Origin: Caldicellulosiruptor danielii
GTDB taxonomy: Bacteria; Bacillota; Thermoanaerobacteria; Caldicellulosiruptorales; Caldicellulosiruptoraceae
Direction of reading: 5' to 3'
DNA length: 64,000 nucleotides
Assembly (NCBI RefSeq): GCF_034343125.1
Contig: NZ_CP139957.1
Coordinates: 1,015,001-1,079,000, forward strand
The position numbers were made by a program, and so were the translations under genes. Shown here piece after piece: positions 1 to 9,620 of this stretch. How positions within the stretch are numbered: the stretch's first letter is position 1; every line of letters starts with the position of its first letter. The notes beneath the pieces were generated by a model that was given only the letters and a program-made list of their open reading frames with translations, made no database searches and was not told the DNA's origin.

Positions 1-337
1 CCAATATGAGATTTCAGTTTTTGTTAACAAAAAGAAAGAAATTTCAAACTTCAAAGCAAATTCCATTATGCTAAAATTGACAACGCAAAACATTGGGACA
101 ATAGGCATTTATGTTAAAAAGGTTTCCCAAGGCAATTTCAAATCAATCATAGTTTGTGAAAGGCTGTCAACTTTGAATTTGATAAGAGAAAACCAGCAGA
201 AGCTCTTAGAGTTTTTAAAAGAAAATGGGTATAAACTTGATATTGAGTACAGAATTAATAACACTTCTATTTCTTCTCTTGCAGTTGACTATTTAATATT
301 TGATAATACTTTAAGCAGGCTTGATTTGAAGGTGTGA
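1..337 (+). CDS. YlqG-like protein, C-terminal fragment (cut by window edge)
   Basis: The reading frame is open back to base 2, so this is the last 111 or so residues of a longer protein; the internal ATG at 68 need not be a start. The visible part has the beta-rich then helical pattern of the C-terminal domain of FliK/YlqG-type proteins (a segment like LKLTTQNIGTIGIYV followed by a helix ending in LLEFLKENGYKL). The FlhB-like YlqH homologue follows 4 bases downstream, the ylqG-ylqH order seen in Bacillus, and this order is the main support. Function in non-flagellar contexts is unknown. Family assignment is an inference from a short fragment. Confidence 0.5.
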   Translation, partial: QYEISVFVNKKKEISNFKANSIMLKLTTQNIGTIGIYVKKVSQGNFKSIIVCERLSTLNLIRENQQKLLEFLKENGYKLDIEYRINNTSISSLAVDYLIFDNTLSRLDLKV

Positions 338-341
338 GATA

Positions 342-620
342 ATGAATAAGAAAAAGGTAAAAAAAGCTGTGGCAATAAAGTATGATCTTGAAGACATAGC
401 ACCGAAAGTTGTTGCGAAAGGAAAAGGTTATGTTGCAGAAAAGATTATTGAAAAGGCAAAATATGAAGATATTCCTGTATATGAAGACCAAAGCGTGGCA
501 GAAAAGCTATTTAGTTTGGAACTTCAAGAGTATATTCCAGAGGATTTGTATGAAGTTGTCGCACAGATATTAGTTTTTATTGGATATCTTGATAAAATTA
601 ATGGGAATGGAGAAAAATAA
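342..620 (+). CDS. FlhB C-terminal-domain-like protein (YlqH type)
   Basis: This 92-residue protein matches the stand-alone cytoplasmic domain of the flagellar export switch protein FlhB. It opens with the family-like AVAIKYDLEDIAPKVVAKGKG, continues with a helix (EKIIEKAKYEDIPVYED) and ends with LYEVVAQILVFI. The NPTH autocleavage motif and the membrane part of FlhB are absent, as is usual for YlqH. It starts 4 bases after the stop of the YlqG-like gene and its end abuts yraN, so the three are probably one transcript. YlqH proteins have no settled function; a role in export is only suggested by homology. Confidence 0.75.
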   Translation: MNKKKVKKAVAIKYDLEDIAPKVVAKGKGYVAEKIIEKAKYEDIPVYEDQSVAEKLFSLELQEYIPEDLYEVVAQILVFIGYLDKINGNGEK

Positions 621-622
621 AA

Positions 623-983
623 ATGAATTTAAAACAGGTGGGAAGATTTGGTGAGGATTTGGGCGGTTGATTTTCTAAAAAAACAGGGCTACGAGATTTT
701 GAGAACCAACTTTCGATGCAGGCTTGGCGAAATTGACATAATAGCAAAAGATGGCATGACAATTGTATTTGTTGAGGTAAAAACAAGGAGAAGTTTAAAA
801 TTTGGCATGCCTTCAGAATCTGTCAACTTCAAAAAACAACTTTACATAAAAAGGGTTGCTGAGTATTTCATTACATACCATCTTTCGCAAGATAAGTATT
901 TGTACAGATTTGATGTTGTGGAGATATTTATAGATGGTCAAAATAATGTATCTAAAATAAATCTTATCAAAGATGCATTTTAA
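623..983 (+). pseudogene. yraN: YraN family (UPF0102) nuclease-like protein, interrupted by a frameshift
   Basis: The normal start is ATG 623, giving MNLKQVGRFGEDLGG and then a stop. The rest of the family (VDFLKKQGYEILRTNFRCR, GEIDIIAKDG, FVEVKTRRS) runs in the next frame to 983. Removing one G from GGG at 661-663 restores a continuous protein with the family-typical GEDLAVDFLKK junction and 119 residues, the usual length. YraN proteins have a restriction-endonuclease-like fold; the E...D...EVK residues are present. An alternative start downstream (TTG 648) would lose the conserved N-terminus. The lesion is more likely a sequence error than a real pseudogene because everything else is intact. 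Confidence 0.85.
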
Positions 984-1151
984 AAAGCATTGAAAAGTTA
1001 TCTGCTATAAGTTAAAATGGGTGATTTTGTATCCAATGTTGCAAGGCTGTTAGATGAGACAAAGACAAAAGAGTTCAATATGGAAATTCAGCAAGGGCTT
1101 TGATATTTTATTACTCGATTACATTTAATTTTATAGCAAACAAAGTATAAA

Positions 1152-1180
1152 AAGCCACCAAAAGTGGCTTATATTTTTTG
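1152..1180 (+). terminator. Rho-independent terminator after the yraN cluster
   Basis: AAGCCAC (1152-1158) and GTGGCTT (1164-1170) form a stem with a five-base loop, followed by an AT-rich run ending in six T. It closes the preceding cluster and lies just upstream of the dpaA promoter. Confidence 0.8.
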
Positions 1181-1187
1181 TCCAAGC

Positions 1188-1215
1188 ACCTTTTTTAAGC
1201 TCAAAACATAGACTA
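1188..1215 (+). promoter_or_regulatory. Candidate sigma-K promoter of dpaAB
   Basis: AC at 1188-1189, a 17-base spacer, then CATAGACTA at 1207-1215. This fits the sigma-K pattern as I recall it (AC, 16-17 bases, CATAnnnTA). Dipicolinate synthase is sigma-K controlled in Bacillus subtilis. The remaining part of the 984-1253 gap holds only the terminator and no convincing gene. Confidence 0.5.
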
Positions 1216-1253
1216 TATTAGCTTTGCAGCAAGAACAAAAAAGAGGGGTAATG

Positions 1254-2132
1254 ATGGAAAAACATATAGGTGTTATTGGTGGTGACCAGAGGATTTTGAT
1301 TTTAGCTGAAACTCTATCTGAAAATGGATTCGATGTTTTGCTCTGGGCAACAGATAAAAGCAAAGCATTTAATAGTCCAAATATAACCTTTGCAAAAAGT
1401 TTAGATGAAATTATTGAAAAATCAAAGGTATTAGTAGGACCAATTCCCTTCACACAGGATGGAAAGTATATATTTACACCTCTTTCTCAGCAGTTGGTAG
1501 AGATACAAAGTTTAATAGAAAAACTGTCTGGCAAAAATATTGTGCTCGTTGCAAGTGTAATTCCTGAAAGTGTAAAAAATTTTTGCAAAGAAAAGGATGT
1601 AAATTTTTTTGACCTTTATGAAAAAGAAGAACTTGCAATACTGAACGCAATTCCAACTGTTGAAGGGTGTTTGATGATTGCAATTGAGAAGATGCCAGTT
1701 ACCCTTCACTCTTCAAATATTTTAATACTTGGATATGGAAGAATAGGTAAACTACTTGCTAAAACATTGAAGGGATTTGAAGCAAATATATATGTGGCTT
1801 CAAGGAAAAGCTCAGACTTGACATGGTGCAAAGCATTAGGTTTTCTGCCAGTCCACCTGTGTGATATAGCAAAGTATATAAATAAAATGGATTTGATTGT
1901 CAATACTATTCCTGCCATGGTTGTGACAAAGGAAATGATAGATAAGATAAGAGATGATACTCTAATAATTGACCTTGCCTCAAAACCGGGCGGAGTGGAT
2001 TTTGAATATGCGAAAAAAAAGGGGATTGAAGTTGTGCATGCACTTTCTCTTCCTGGCAGGGTGGCACCAGTTACAGCTGCCCAATATATATCTGAAGTGC
2101 TGTTGAGTTTGCTGGAAGAAATCTGGGGGTGA
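1254..2132 (+). CDS. dpaA: Dipicolinate synthase subunit A
   Basis: Subunit of the enzyme that oxidises dihydrodipicolinate to dipicolinic acid, the main spore-core solute, in the mother cell. A Rossmann nucleotide-binding motif GYGRIG lies at residues 160-165, followed by an NAD(P)-fold domain; the N-terminal half is the dipicolinate synthase-specific domain. Length is 292 residues, normal for the family. ATG 1254 is chosen because the GAGGGG ribosome binding site (1243-1248) is well spaced for it; ATG 1251 and an upstream TTG (1224) are less likely. dpaB follows after 4 bases. A candidate sigma-K promoter lies just upstream. Confidence 0.93.
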   Translation: MEKHIGVIGGDQRILILAETLSENGFDVLLWATDKSKAFNSPNITFAKSLDEIIEKSKVLVGPIPFTQDGKYIFTPLSQQLVEIQSLIEKLSGKNIVLVASVIPESVKNFCKEKDVNFFDLYEKEELAILNAIPTVEGCLMIAIEKMPVTLHSSNILILGYGRIGKLLAKTLKGFEANIYVASRKSSDLTWCKALGFLPVHLCDIAKYINKMDLIVNTIPAMVVTKEMIDKIRDDTLIIDLASKPGGVDFEYAKKKGIEVVHALSLPGRVAPVTAAQYISEVLLSLLEEIWG

Positions 2133-2136
2133 TAGA

Positions 2137-2733
2137 GTGAGCTTAGAGAAACTGAAAATTGGGTTTGCTATTACAGGGTCGTTCTGTACATTTGACCAAA
2201 TAATACCTATAATTGAGGAACTCAAAAACCAAGGTGCAATCATAACACCAATATTAAGTGAAAAAGTTCAGACAACAGACACACGGTATGGAAAAGCCGA
2301 TGAAATTGTAAAAAAGATAGTCTATATGTGCGAGAATCCCCCAATAACAAATATTGTGGAAGCAGAACCTGTTGGTCCAAAGAAACTCTTTGATGTACTG
2401 ATTGTGGCTCCTGCAACAGGGAACTTTATTGCCAAACTTGCAAATGGAATTGTTGATGAGACTCCTGTTATGTGTGCAAAAGCTCATCTCAGAAATCAAA
2501 GACCGCTTGTTATCGCAATATCTACAAATGATGCTCTTGGCCTTAATTGTAAAAATCTTGCTACACTTCTTAACACAAAAAATATCTACTTCGTCCCATT
2601 TAAGCAGGATGACCCTTTATCGAAACCAAATTCACTTGTTGCAGAATACTCTCTTCTCATTCCTACAATAATTGAAGCGCTTTCTGGCAAGCAAATTCAG
2701 CCGCTTTTACTCTGTCCTGGTACAAAAAAATGA
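2137..2733 (+). CDS. dpaB: Dipicolinate synthase subunit B (flavoprotein)
   Basis: Second subunit of dipicolinate synthase, 198 residues, of the flavoprotein fold shared with phosphopantothenoylcysteine decarboxylase. Visible features are the N-terminal beta strand KIGFAITGSFCTF, the VAPATGNFIAKLANGI segment around residue 90, and PFKQDDPLSKPNSLVA near the C-terminus, typical of SpoVFB. The start is GTG 2137, 4 bases after dpaA, so the two are translated together. Its presence with dpaA indicates capacity to make spores or at least dipicolinate. Confidence 0.93.
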   Translation: MSLEKLKIGFAITGSFCTFDQIIPIIEELKNQGAIITPILSEKVQTTDTRYGKADEIVKKIVYMCENPPITNIVEAEPVGPKKLFDVLIVAPATGNFIAKLANGIVDETPVMCAKAHLRNQRPLVIAISTNDALGLNCKNLATLLNTKNIYFVPFKQDDPLSKPNSLVAEYSLLIPTIIEALSGKQIQPLLLCPGTKK

Positions 2734-2738
2734 TTGAG

Positions 2739-2777
2739 CCCCTGCAAAAAAATATTTTTGGGGGGTTTTATTTTTTT
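2739..2777 (+). terminator. Weak hairpin and T-rich run after dpaB
   Basis: CCCC (2739-2742) can pair with GGGG near 2760, stacked on an A-run/T-run helix with a small bulge, followed by TTTTATTTTTTT. It looks like a poor terminator separating dpaB from spoIIIE. A TATAAT follows at 2789-2794 but without a good -35. Confidence 0.4.
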
Positions 2778-2832
2778 GGAAAAAAGCTATAATATTTTTA
2801 GAAAAATAAGCACAGAAGAAGTGAAGGGATTT

Positions 2833-5026
2833 ATGAGAGCAAAGGCAGTTTCGAGAAAGAAGAGATATAAAATAAAAAAAGAGGTTTTTGACAGGTTAAA
2901 TGCCGAGGTGTACGGGACTTTTTTATTTTTTGTCTTCCTATTTCTTGTTTTTTCAGTTTCAACAAATAAAGTAGGAATAGTTGGCGATTTTGTAAAGAAA
3001 ACCTTGCTGGGATGTTTTGGGGTTGGAGTTTTTTTAATCCTTGGCTTTATGCTGTATGTATCTCTTGATTCAATCTTGAGAAGACCGAGGGTGTTTGACA
3101 AAAGGGATGCAATAATATTTACCTATATACTTCTTATATTCATGATTTTCACCACTTTTATACAGGCAAACAAAAAAACTTTTGGTCCATTTGTAAAAGT
3201 TTTAAAAGATGCATACTTTGATGGTTTAAACTTCAAAGGATTTGGTGTTTTTGGTTCTGGAATTACATACCCTTTTGTATCGTTGTTTGGATTTACAGGC
3301 ACACTCATTATTTGTTTTTCTACGCTTATAATTATGAGTATGATTGTTTTCAGCTTTTCTATAAGGGGTTTTTTAAAACAAAGGAAACTTAAGAATACCC
3401 AGCAAAATGAGAAAAGGGTAGAAGTAACTACTGAAGAAGAGGATATAAAACCGAAAACCAATGGTTTTTACAATTTCAACTTTGGTGCTGAAATTGAAGA
3501 AGAAAAAAAGTGAAGAAGTGTCTATAAAATTACCTAAAAAGGTTAAAAGAAATGACAAGACTGCAGATAAAAAACAATTGCTGAATTCTAGCAATTGCAG
3601 TCAGTATCTTTATCCTCCCATTGACTATCTTAAAAAACCAAATGATAACTTACAGGTTTCAAGAAAAGATATAAATGAAAATATAAAAAAGCTTGAAGAG
3701 ACTTTAAAAAACTTTGGTATTGAAGCTCAGGTGACAGAGGTAAGTATAGGGCCCACAATTACAAGATATGAACTGCAGCCTGGCCTGGGTGTGAAGGTCA
3801 GTAGAATTGTTAGTCTTTCTGATGATATTGCACTTGCGCTGGCAGCACCATCTGTCAGAATTGAGGCACCAATTCCAAACAAGTCTGCAATAGGAATAGA
3901 AATTCCAAACAGAGAACCAAAACCTGTTTATATAAGAGAGCTGATTGAAAGTCCAGATTTTTACACGCTGCAGTACAAGATACCATTTGCCATAGGTAAA
4001 GACGTTGCAGGAAGTCCTGTAATAGCAGATTTAACAAAAATGCCTCACCTTTTGATTGCAGGTGCAACAGGGTCTGGTAAGAGTGTGTGTATAAATTCGC
4101 TTATAATAAGCATTCTTTACAGGTGTATACCTGATGAGGTAAAACTGATTTTGATTGACCCGAAGGTTGTTGAGCTGAATTTATACAATGGAATACCTCA
4201 CCTTTTAATACCGGTTGTGACAGATGCTAAAAAAGCTGCAAACGCACTTAACTGGGCAGTAGGGGAGATGACAAACAGGTACAAGCTTTTTGCTGCAGCA
4301 GGTGTAAGAGATGTTGTGGGTTACAACAAGTGGTGTGAGGAAAATGGACAAGAAAAACTTCCATATATTGTAATTATTATAGATGAACTTGCCGACCTTA
4401 TGATGGTATCACCTGCCGAGGTTGAAGACAGTATATGCAGGCTTGCGCAGATGGCACGAGCAGCGGGTATGCATCTTGTTGTTGCGACCCAGAGACCTTC
4501 TGTAGATGTCATCACTGGTCTTATAAAGGCAAATATTCCGTCGCGAATAGCCTTTGCTGTATCATCCCAGGTTGACTCACGTACAATTTTAGACCAGGCG
4601 GGAGCTGAAAAGCTTTTAGGAAGAGGAGATATGCTATATCTTCCAATAGGTTTGGCAAAACCCTTACGAGTTCAAGGTGCGTATGTTTCAGAAAGCGAAG
4701 TTGAGAAGGTTGTGGAGTTTTTAAAACAGAACTTTAATATTGAGTATAATCAGGAAGTGATTGAAGAGATAAACAGCAAGGTTTTAGATGTTAAAGATGA
4801 TAAGGCTGATGAGCTTTTGATCAAGGCTATTCAGCTTGTTGTGGAAACGCAGAATGTTTCAACTTCATTTTTGCAAAGAAAACTCAGAATTGGTTATTCA
4901 AGGGCGGCAAGGCTAATTGACCAGATGGAAGAAAGAGGAATAATCAGCAAGATGGATTCTACTGGCAAGCGCCAGGTTTTAATTACCAAAGAACAGTTTG
5001 ACGAGATGCTTATGAATATGGAGTGA
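2833..5026 (+). pseudogene. spoIIIE: DNA translocase SpoIIIE/FtsK, interrupted by a frameshift
   Basis: ATP-driven DNA pump that moves chromosomes through the division or sporulation septum. The first frame (to 3513) encodes four membrane segments (about residues 29-46, 62-82, 95-112, 150-180). The second frame (3509 to 5026) encodes the linker, alpha/beta motor with Walker A GATGSGKS at about residues 410-417 and Walker [11 protein letters not shown] near 515, and the winged-helix gamma domain at the C-terminus. The frames meet in a run of seven A (3503-3509); removing one A (or adding two) gives a single 730-residue protein of normal size. ATG 2833 is chosen as the start from family length and AAGGGA upstream. 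Probably a homopolymer error. Confidence 0.85.
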
Positions 5027-5035
5027 GAAAGTAGA

Positions 5036-6904
5036 ATGGCTTTTTTGCCTATTTGCAGAGAAGATATGAAAAAGCGCGGATGGGACGAGCTTGACTTTGT
5101 ATTTGTGTGTGGAGATGCGTATGTTGACCATCCATCTTTTGGCCATGCAATAATATCACGAATAATAGAAGATTATGGTTTTAGAATTGGAATAATTCCT
5201 CAACCTGACTGGAGAGATTCAAAAAGCATAACAGTGTTGGGAAGACCGCGGATTGCTTTTTTAGTGTCGGCAGGGAACCTTGACTCTATGGTGGCACATT
5301 ACACTTCGTTTAAAAAGCCAAGGAGCGAGGATTATTATTCGCCCGGAATGAAAACGGGGAAAAGACCAAACAGAGCAACAATTGTTTATTGCAATTTAAT
5401 AAGAAAAGAGTATGGTGATGTTCCCATCATAATTGGTGGGATAGAGGCTTCTTTGAGAAGATTTGCTCATTATGATTACTGGTCTGATAAGGTGAGAGCT
5501 TCGATTTTGATAGACAGCAGTGCTGATCTTTTAATATACGGAATGGGCGAAAAGCCATTGTTTGAGATTCTACCAAGGCTCAAAAAAGGAGAAAACGTAA
5601 AAGAGATAAAAGATGTTCAAGGAACGTGTTATGTTGCAAAGGATATTCAGCATCTTGAGGGAAAAGACTATATCATCATTGACAGCTATGAAAAAGTAAA
5701 AGAAGACAAAGTGGCGTATGCCCGCGCTTTTGCTATTCAGTACAGAGAACAAAATCCACACACAGGAAAGATAATTGTCCAGCCACATAGAAATTTGTAT
5801 GTTGTTCAAAATCCACCTGCAAAACCTTTGACAACAGAAGAGATGGACTATGTTTATTCTCTGCCATATGAGCGAAACTATCATCCAATTTATGAAAAAG
5901 AGGGCGGTATAAAAGCTCTTGAAGAGGTCAAGTTCAGCATTGTATCTCACAGAGGGTGCTTTGGAGGCTGTAATTTCTGTGCTCTTCACTTTCATCAGGG
6001 AAGAATTATTCAAAAAAGGAGCCAGAAGTCAATCTTAGAGGAGGTAAAAAAGCTAACAAAACTTCCTGATTTTAAAGGGTATATTCATGATGTTGGTGGA
6101 CCTACTGCAAACTTCAGAAATCCTGCATGTAGCTTTCAGCTTGAGAGAGGTGCTTGCAAAAACAGGCAATGTCTTTTTCCCAAACCATGCAAAAATTTGG
6201 AGGTTGACCACAGCGAATATTTTGAACTTTTAGAGAAGATAAGAAAGATAAAAGGTGTAAAGAAGGTATTTATAAGGTCGGGAATAAGGTATGACTATCT
6301 TCTGCTTGACAAAAACTACAGAAAGTTTTTGGAAAAACTCTGCATGTACCATATTTCTGGCCAGTTAAAAATAGCACCTGAACATGTCTCGAATAATGTG
6401 TTAAAATATATGGGTAAGCCTCCGAAAGAGGTGTATGAGAAATTTGTAAAAGAATATTTTGAGACAAATAAAAGGCTTGGGAAAAAACAGTATATCATTC
6501 CTTATCTTATGTCAGGACATCCAGGGACAAAACTTGATGATGCAATTGAGCTTGCATTGTTTCTGAAAAGAAATGGGTTTGTACCAGAACAGGTACAGGA
6601 CTTTTATCCAACACCCGGAACTGTATCAACTACAATGTATTACACCGAATTAGATCCATTTACCTTAGAAAAGCTCTATGTTCCAAAGACGTTAAAAGAA
6701 AAGATAATGCAAAGAGCTCTTTTGCACTTTCACAATCCAAAAAATTATGATTTGGTTTATGAGGCTTTGAAGATAGCAAAAAGAGAAGATTTGATAGGAT
6801 ATGGCAAAGACCATTTGATTCCACCAAAACAAGAAGATGGAGGTAACAAAAGTGTCAGCAAAAATAATAGACGGAAAAAAAATAGCGCAAGAAATAAAGA
6901 ATGA
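5036..6904 (+). CDS. YgiQ family radical SAM protein
   Basis: A 622-residue protein of the UPF0313/YgiQ family. The radical-SAM cluster motif CFGGCNFC (CxxxCxxC) sits at residues 308-315, unusually far from the N-terminus as is normal for YgiQ, after an N-terminal domain with [27 protein letters not shown] second Cys-rich stretch ([16 protein letters not shown]) follows around residue 380, and YPTPGT near 525 marks the family C-terminus. The substrate is unknown. It starts 9 bases after spoIIIE and its last 53 bases overlap folD. The lysine/asparagine-rich tail is a byproduct of that overlap. Confidence 0.9.
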   Translation: MAFLPICREDMKKRGWDELDFVFVCGDAYVDHPSFGHAIISRIIEDYGFRIGIIPQPDWRDSKSITVLGRPRIAFLVSAGNLDSMVAHYTSFKKPRSEDYYSPGMKTGKRPNRATIVYCNLIRKEYGDVPIIIGGIEASLRRFAHYDYWSDKVRASILIDSSADLLIYGMGEKPLFEILPRLKKGENVKEIKDVQGTCYVAKDIQHLEGKDYIIIDSYEKVKEDKVAYARAFAIQYREQNPHTGKIIVQPHRNLYVVQNPPAKPLTTEEMDYVYSLPYERNYHPIYEKEGGIKALEEVKFSIVSHRGCFGGCNFCALHFHQGRIIQKRSQKSILEEVKKLTKLPDFKGYIHDVGGPTANFRNPACSFQLERGACKNRQCLFPKPCKNLEVDHSEYFELLEKIRKIKGVKKVFIRSGIRYDYLLLDKNYRKFLEKLCMYHISGQLKIAPEHVSNNVLKYMGKPPKEVYEKFVKEYFETNKRLGKKQYIIPYLMSGHPGTKLDDAIELALFLKRNGFVPEQVQDFYPTPGTVSTTMYYTELDPFTLEKLYVPKTLKEKIMQRALLHFHNPKNYDLVYEALKIAKREDLIGYGKDHLIPPKQEDGGNKSVSKNNRRKKNSARNKE

Positions 6905-7721
6905 GGTAAAGATTGAGGTTGAAAAACTAAAACAACAGGGAATAGAGCCAACTTTGGCTGTTGTAATTATAGGAGATGACCCGGCATCCAGAAGCTACGT
7001 GAATTCCAAGAAAAAAGCATGTAGCGAGGTTGGAATAAATTCTGTGGAGTTTGCCCTGAGCAAACACACAACTCAAGATGAGCTTGAGAGCTTGATTGAT
7101 AGACTGAACAGGGATGAGAAAATAAACGGCATATTGGTTCAGCTTCCACTACCAAATGGACTTAATGAAAAAAGAATTTGCACAAAAATCCTTCCTCACA
7201 AGGATGTTGACGGGTTTCATCCCCTCAATGTTGGAATGGTTGCAACTGGCATAGAGTTTGAGAGAGCAATCAAACCGTGCACGCCATTTGGGATTATTGA
7301 GCTTTTGAAAAGAGAAAATATAGAGATAAAGGGAAAACATGCTGTTGTGATAGGAAGAAGCAATATTGTAGGGAAGCCCTTGGCTTTACTTCTTTTGAGA
7401 GAAAACGCAACAGTTACCATTTGCCATTCATATACAAAGGATTTAAAAGAGATTTGCAAACAGGCAGATATCCTTGTTGCTGCAGTTGGAAAGCCAAGAT
7501 TTGTCACATCTGATATGGTAAAAGAAGGAGCAGTTGTAATTGACGTTGGAATAAATAGAGATGAAAGTACCCAAAAACTTGTTGGTGATGTTGACTTTGA
7601 AACTATAGAAAAAGTGGCATCGTTTATTACACCTGTTCCCGGCGGTGTTGGACCAATGACAGTTGCTATGCTTATGAAAAATACACTTTTTGCTACCATG
7701 CTTCAAAACAATCTGGTGTAA
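6852..7721 (+). CDS. folD: Bifunctional methylenetetrahydrofolate dehydrogenase/cyclohydrolase
   Basis: Interconverts methylene-, methenyl- and formyl-tetrahydrofolate in one-carbon metabolism. Family motifs are ILVQLPLP near residue 95, KPCTPFG near 140, the NADP-binding [11 protein letters not shown] near 165 and [12 protein letters not shown] near 265. GTG 6852 is the start: GGAGG at 6839-6843 is eight bases away and the protein then begins [10 protein letters not shown], as FolD proteins do; this gives 289 residues. It overlaps the end of the YgiQ gene and is followed closely by rimO. Confidence 0.95.
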   Translation: MSAKIIDGKKIAQEIKNEVKIEVEKLKQQGIEPTLAVVIIGDDPASRSYVNSKKKACSEVGINSVEFALSKHTTQDELESLIDRLNRDEKINGILVQLPLPNGLNEKRICTKILPHKDVDGFHPLNVGMVATGIEFERAIKPCTPFGIIELLKRENIEIKGKHAVVIGRSNIVGKPLALLLLRENATVTICHSYTKDLKEICKQADILVAAVGKPRFVTSDMVKEGAVVIDVGINRDESTQKLVGDVDFETIEKVASFITPVPGGVGPMTVAMLMKNTLFATMLQNNLV

Positions 7722-7738
7722 AGAAGGAGTGCCAAGAA

Positions 7739-9061
7739 TTGATAAAGGTTGGATTTATCTCACTGGGGTGCAACAAAAACCTTGTTGACAGTGAAATAAT
7801 GATGGGTGCTTGTGTAAAGAAAGGATTTGAAATCACCTCGAATGCAGAGGATGCAGATGTAATTGTTGTAAACACATGTGGTTTTATAAACGATGCAAAA
7901 CAGGAATCCATAGATACCATATTAGACATGGCTGAATATAAGAACAAAAAATGCAAATTTTTGATAGTGACAGGGTGTTTGACACAGAGGTATAAAGATG
8001 AGATATTAGAGCAGATGCCAGAGGTTGATGCAGTACTTGGTGTGAAAGAAATGTTAAAACTGCCAGAAGTAATAAAAGATTTATATGAAGGCAAACAGAA
8101 GATAAAAGTGTTCGATGATACTTCTTCGTTTTTGTATACAAGTTCAATACCAAGAGTGATTGCCACGCCCAAATACTATGCCTACATAAAGATAGCTGAA
8201 GGGTGCAACAACAGATGTTCTTATTGTTCCATACCACTTATTAGAGGCAAGTATACAAGCAGACCCATTGAAGATATATTAAAGGAAGCAAAAGAATTAG
8301 CAGAAAAAGGATACCAGGAAATTGTTCTCACGGCTCAGGATACTACAAAGTATGGTTTGGATTTGTATGGAAAGAAGATGTTATCTTCTTTACTTGAAGA
8401 GCTTGAAAAAATTGAAAAAATCAAGTGGATAAGATTTTTATACTCTTACCCAGAGGATGTTGATGAAAATCTTATTGAGGTGGTAAAATCTTCTTCTAAA
8501 GTAGTTAACTATTTTGACATTCCAATTCAGCATATAAATGATAGAATATTAAAGCTCATGAACAGAAAGACAACAAAAGAAGGTATAAAAAGGCTGATAG
8601 AGAAGATAAGAAGAAGTTTTGATGAGGTTGTAATAAGGACAACAGTTTTGGTTGGGTTTCCCACAGAAACAGATAGAGAGTTTGAAGAGCTTTGCAGTTT
8701 TTTAAGGTGGGCTGAGTTTGACAGGCTTGGTGCTTTTAAGTACTCACAGGAGGAACTGACGCCTGCTTCGCAGCTTCCTCAGGTCGATGATGAAGTAAAA
8801 CAAAGAAGATATGAAAAGGTTTTGAGTATTCAAAGAAAAATTTCTAAAAAGCAGAACAAAAAGCGAGTGGGCAGAGAATACGAAGTTGTTATAGAAACAA
8901 AAGATAAAAACAACTTTTATATTGGAAGGAGCCAGTTTGAAGCACCAGAAGTCGACGGAAAAGTTCTGGTGTTTTCCCAAAATAAACTGACAGCTGGCCA
9001 GTTTGTGAAGGTCAAGATACTCGATGCGTTTGAGTACGATTTGGTAGGAGAGATAATTTGA
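7739..9061 (+). CDS. rimO: Ribosomal protein S12 methylthiotransferase RimO
   Basis: Radical-SAM enzyme that adds a methylthio group to an aspartate of ribosomal protein S12. The N-terminal UPF0004 domain has its cluster cysteines (in GCNKN, NTCGF and GCLTQR), the radical-SAM motif CNNRCSYC starts near residue 156, and a TRAM domain ends the protein; 440 residues is normal. The opening VGFISLGCNKNLVDSE distinguishes RimO from MiaB. It starts at TTG 7739 after an AAGGAG site. The stop codon overlaps the pgsA start by one base. Confidence 0.95.
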   Translation: MIKVGFISLGCNKNLVDSEIMMGACVKKGFEITSNAEDADVIVVNTCGFINDAKQESIDTILDMAEYKNKKCKFLIVTGCLTQRYKDEILEQMPEVDAVLGVKEMLKLPEVIKDLYEGKQKIKVFDDTSSFLYTSSIPRVIATPKYYAYIKIAEGCNNRCSYCSIPLIRGKYTSRPIEDILKEAKELAEKGYQEIVLTAQDTTKYGLDLYGKKMLSSLLEELEKIEKIKWIRFLYSYPEDVDENLIEVVKSSSKVVNYFDIPIQHINDRILKLMNRKTTKEGIKRLIEKIRRSFDEVVIRTTVLVGFPTETDREFEELCSFLRWAEFDRLGAFKYSQEELTPASQLPQVDDEVKQRRYEKVLSIQRKISKKQNKKRVGREYEVVIETKDKNNFYIGRSQFEAPEVDGKVLVFSQNKLTAGQFVKVKILDAFEYDLVGEII

Positions 9062-9609
9062 TGAATATCGCAAATATTTTAACAACTGTGAGAATATTGT
9101 TAATACCTGCATTTATGTTTTTCTTGCTCTACAGTGATATTCCATATTCAAAGGTTATAGCAGCAGTTATATTTATAGTTGCTGCAATTACTGATAGCTT
9201 GGATGGGTATATTGCAAGGTCAAGAAAAATTGTAACAAATTTTGGCAAATTCTTGGACCCTCTTGCAGATAAATTGTTGATAACCTCAGCACTTGTAAGT
9301 TTAGTGGAGTTACAAAAAATTTCTTCTTGGATTGCCATGATTATAATTGGAAGGGAGTTTGTGGTAACTGGTCTTAGGATGGTTGCAGCTGCTGAAGGTG
9401 TGGTTATTTCTGCAAATGTGTGGGGAAAACTGAAAACAATAAGCCAGATTGTGGCAGTTGTGCTTCTTTTGCTTGAAAACTACCCTTTTGTTCTTCTGGG
9501 TTTTCCTCTTGATAGAATAATGCTATATATTGCAGTGGTGTTAACAATTTATTCTGGCATTGATTATATAAAGGCTAACTGGAAAGTAATAGATTTTACC
9601 AAAAAGTGA
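9061..9609 (+). CDS. pgsA: CDP-diacylglycerol-glycerol-3-phosphate 3-phosphatidyltransferase
   Basis: Membrane enzyme that makes phosphatidylglycerol phosphate, the first step to phosphatidylglycerol. The CDP-alcohol phosphotransferase signature D-x2-DG-x2-AR-x8-G-x3-D-x3-D is present (from DSLDGYIAR to LDPLADK, residues about 42-68), among five to six hydrophobic segments. Start ATG 9061 overlaps the rimO stop by one base and has AGGAGAG upstream; TTG 9058 is possible. The rimO-pgsA-cinA-recA order is common in Firmicutes. Confidence 0.95.
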   Translation: MNIANILTTVRILLIPAFMFFLLYSDIPYSKVIAAVIFIVAAITDSLDGYIARSRKIVTNFGKFLDPLADKLLITSALVSLVELQKISSWIAMIIIGREFVVTGLRMVAAAEGVVISANVWGKLKTISQIVAVVLLLLENYPFVLLGFPLDRIMLYIAVVLTIYSGIDYIKANWKVIDFTKK

Positions 9610-9620
9610 GGTAAGAATTT

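Noticed and set aside
1017..1103. A 28-codon frame (MGDFVSNVARLLDETKTKEF...) after yraN.
   Set aside because: No ribosome binding site, no recognisable family and very short; it could be a gene remnant but I cannot support it.
3503..3515. A classic A-AAA-AAG slippery heptamer directly before the stop codon in spoIIIE, suggesting programmed -1 frameshifting.
   Set aside because: A -1 shift leads to V-K-K-C-L and a stop; the motor domain needs +1 or -2, so the dnaX-type mechanism cannot join the two halves.
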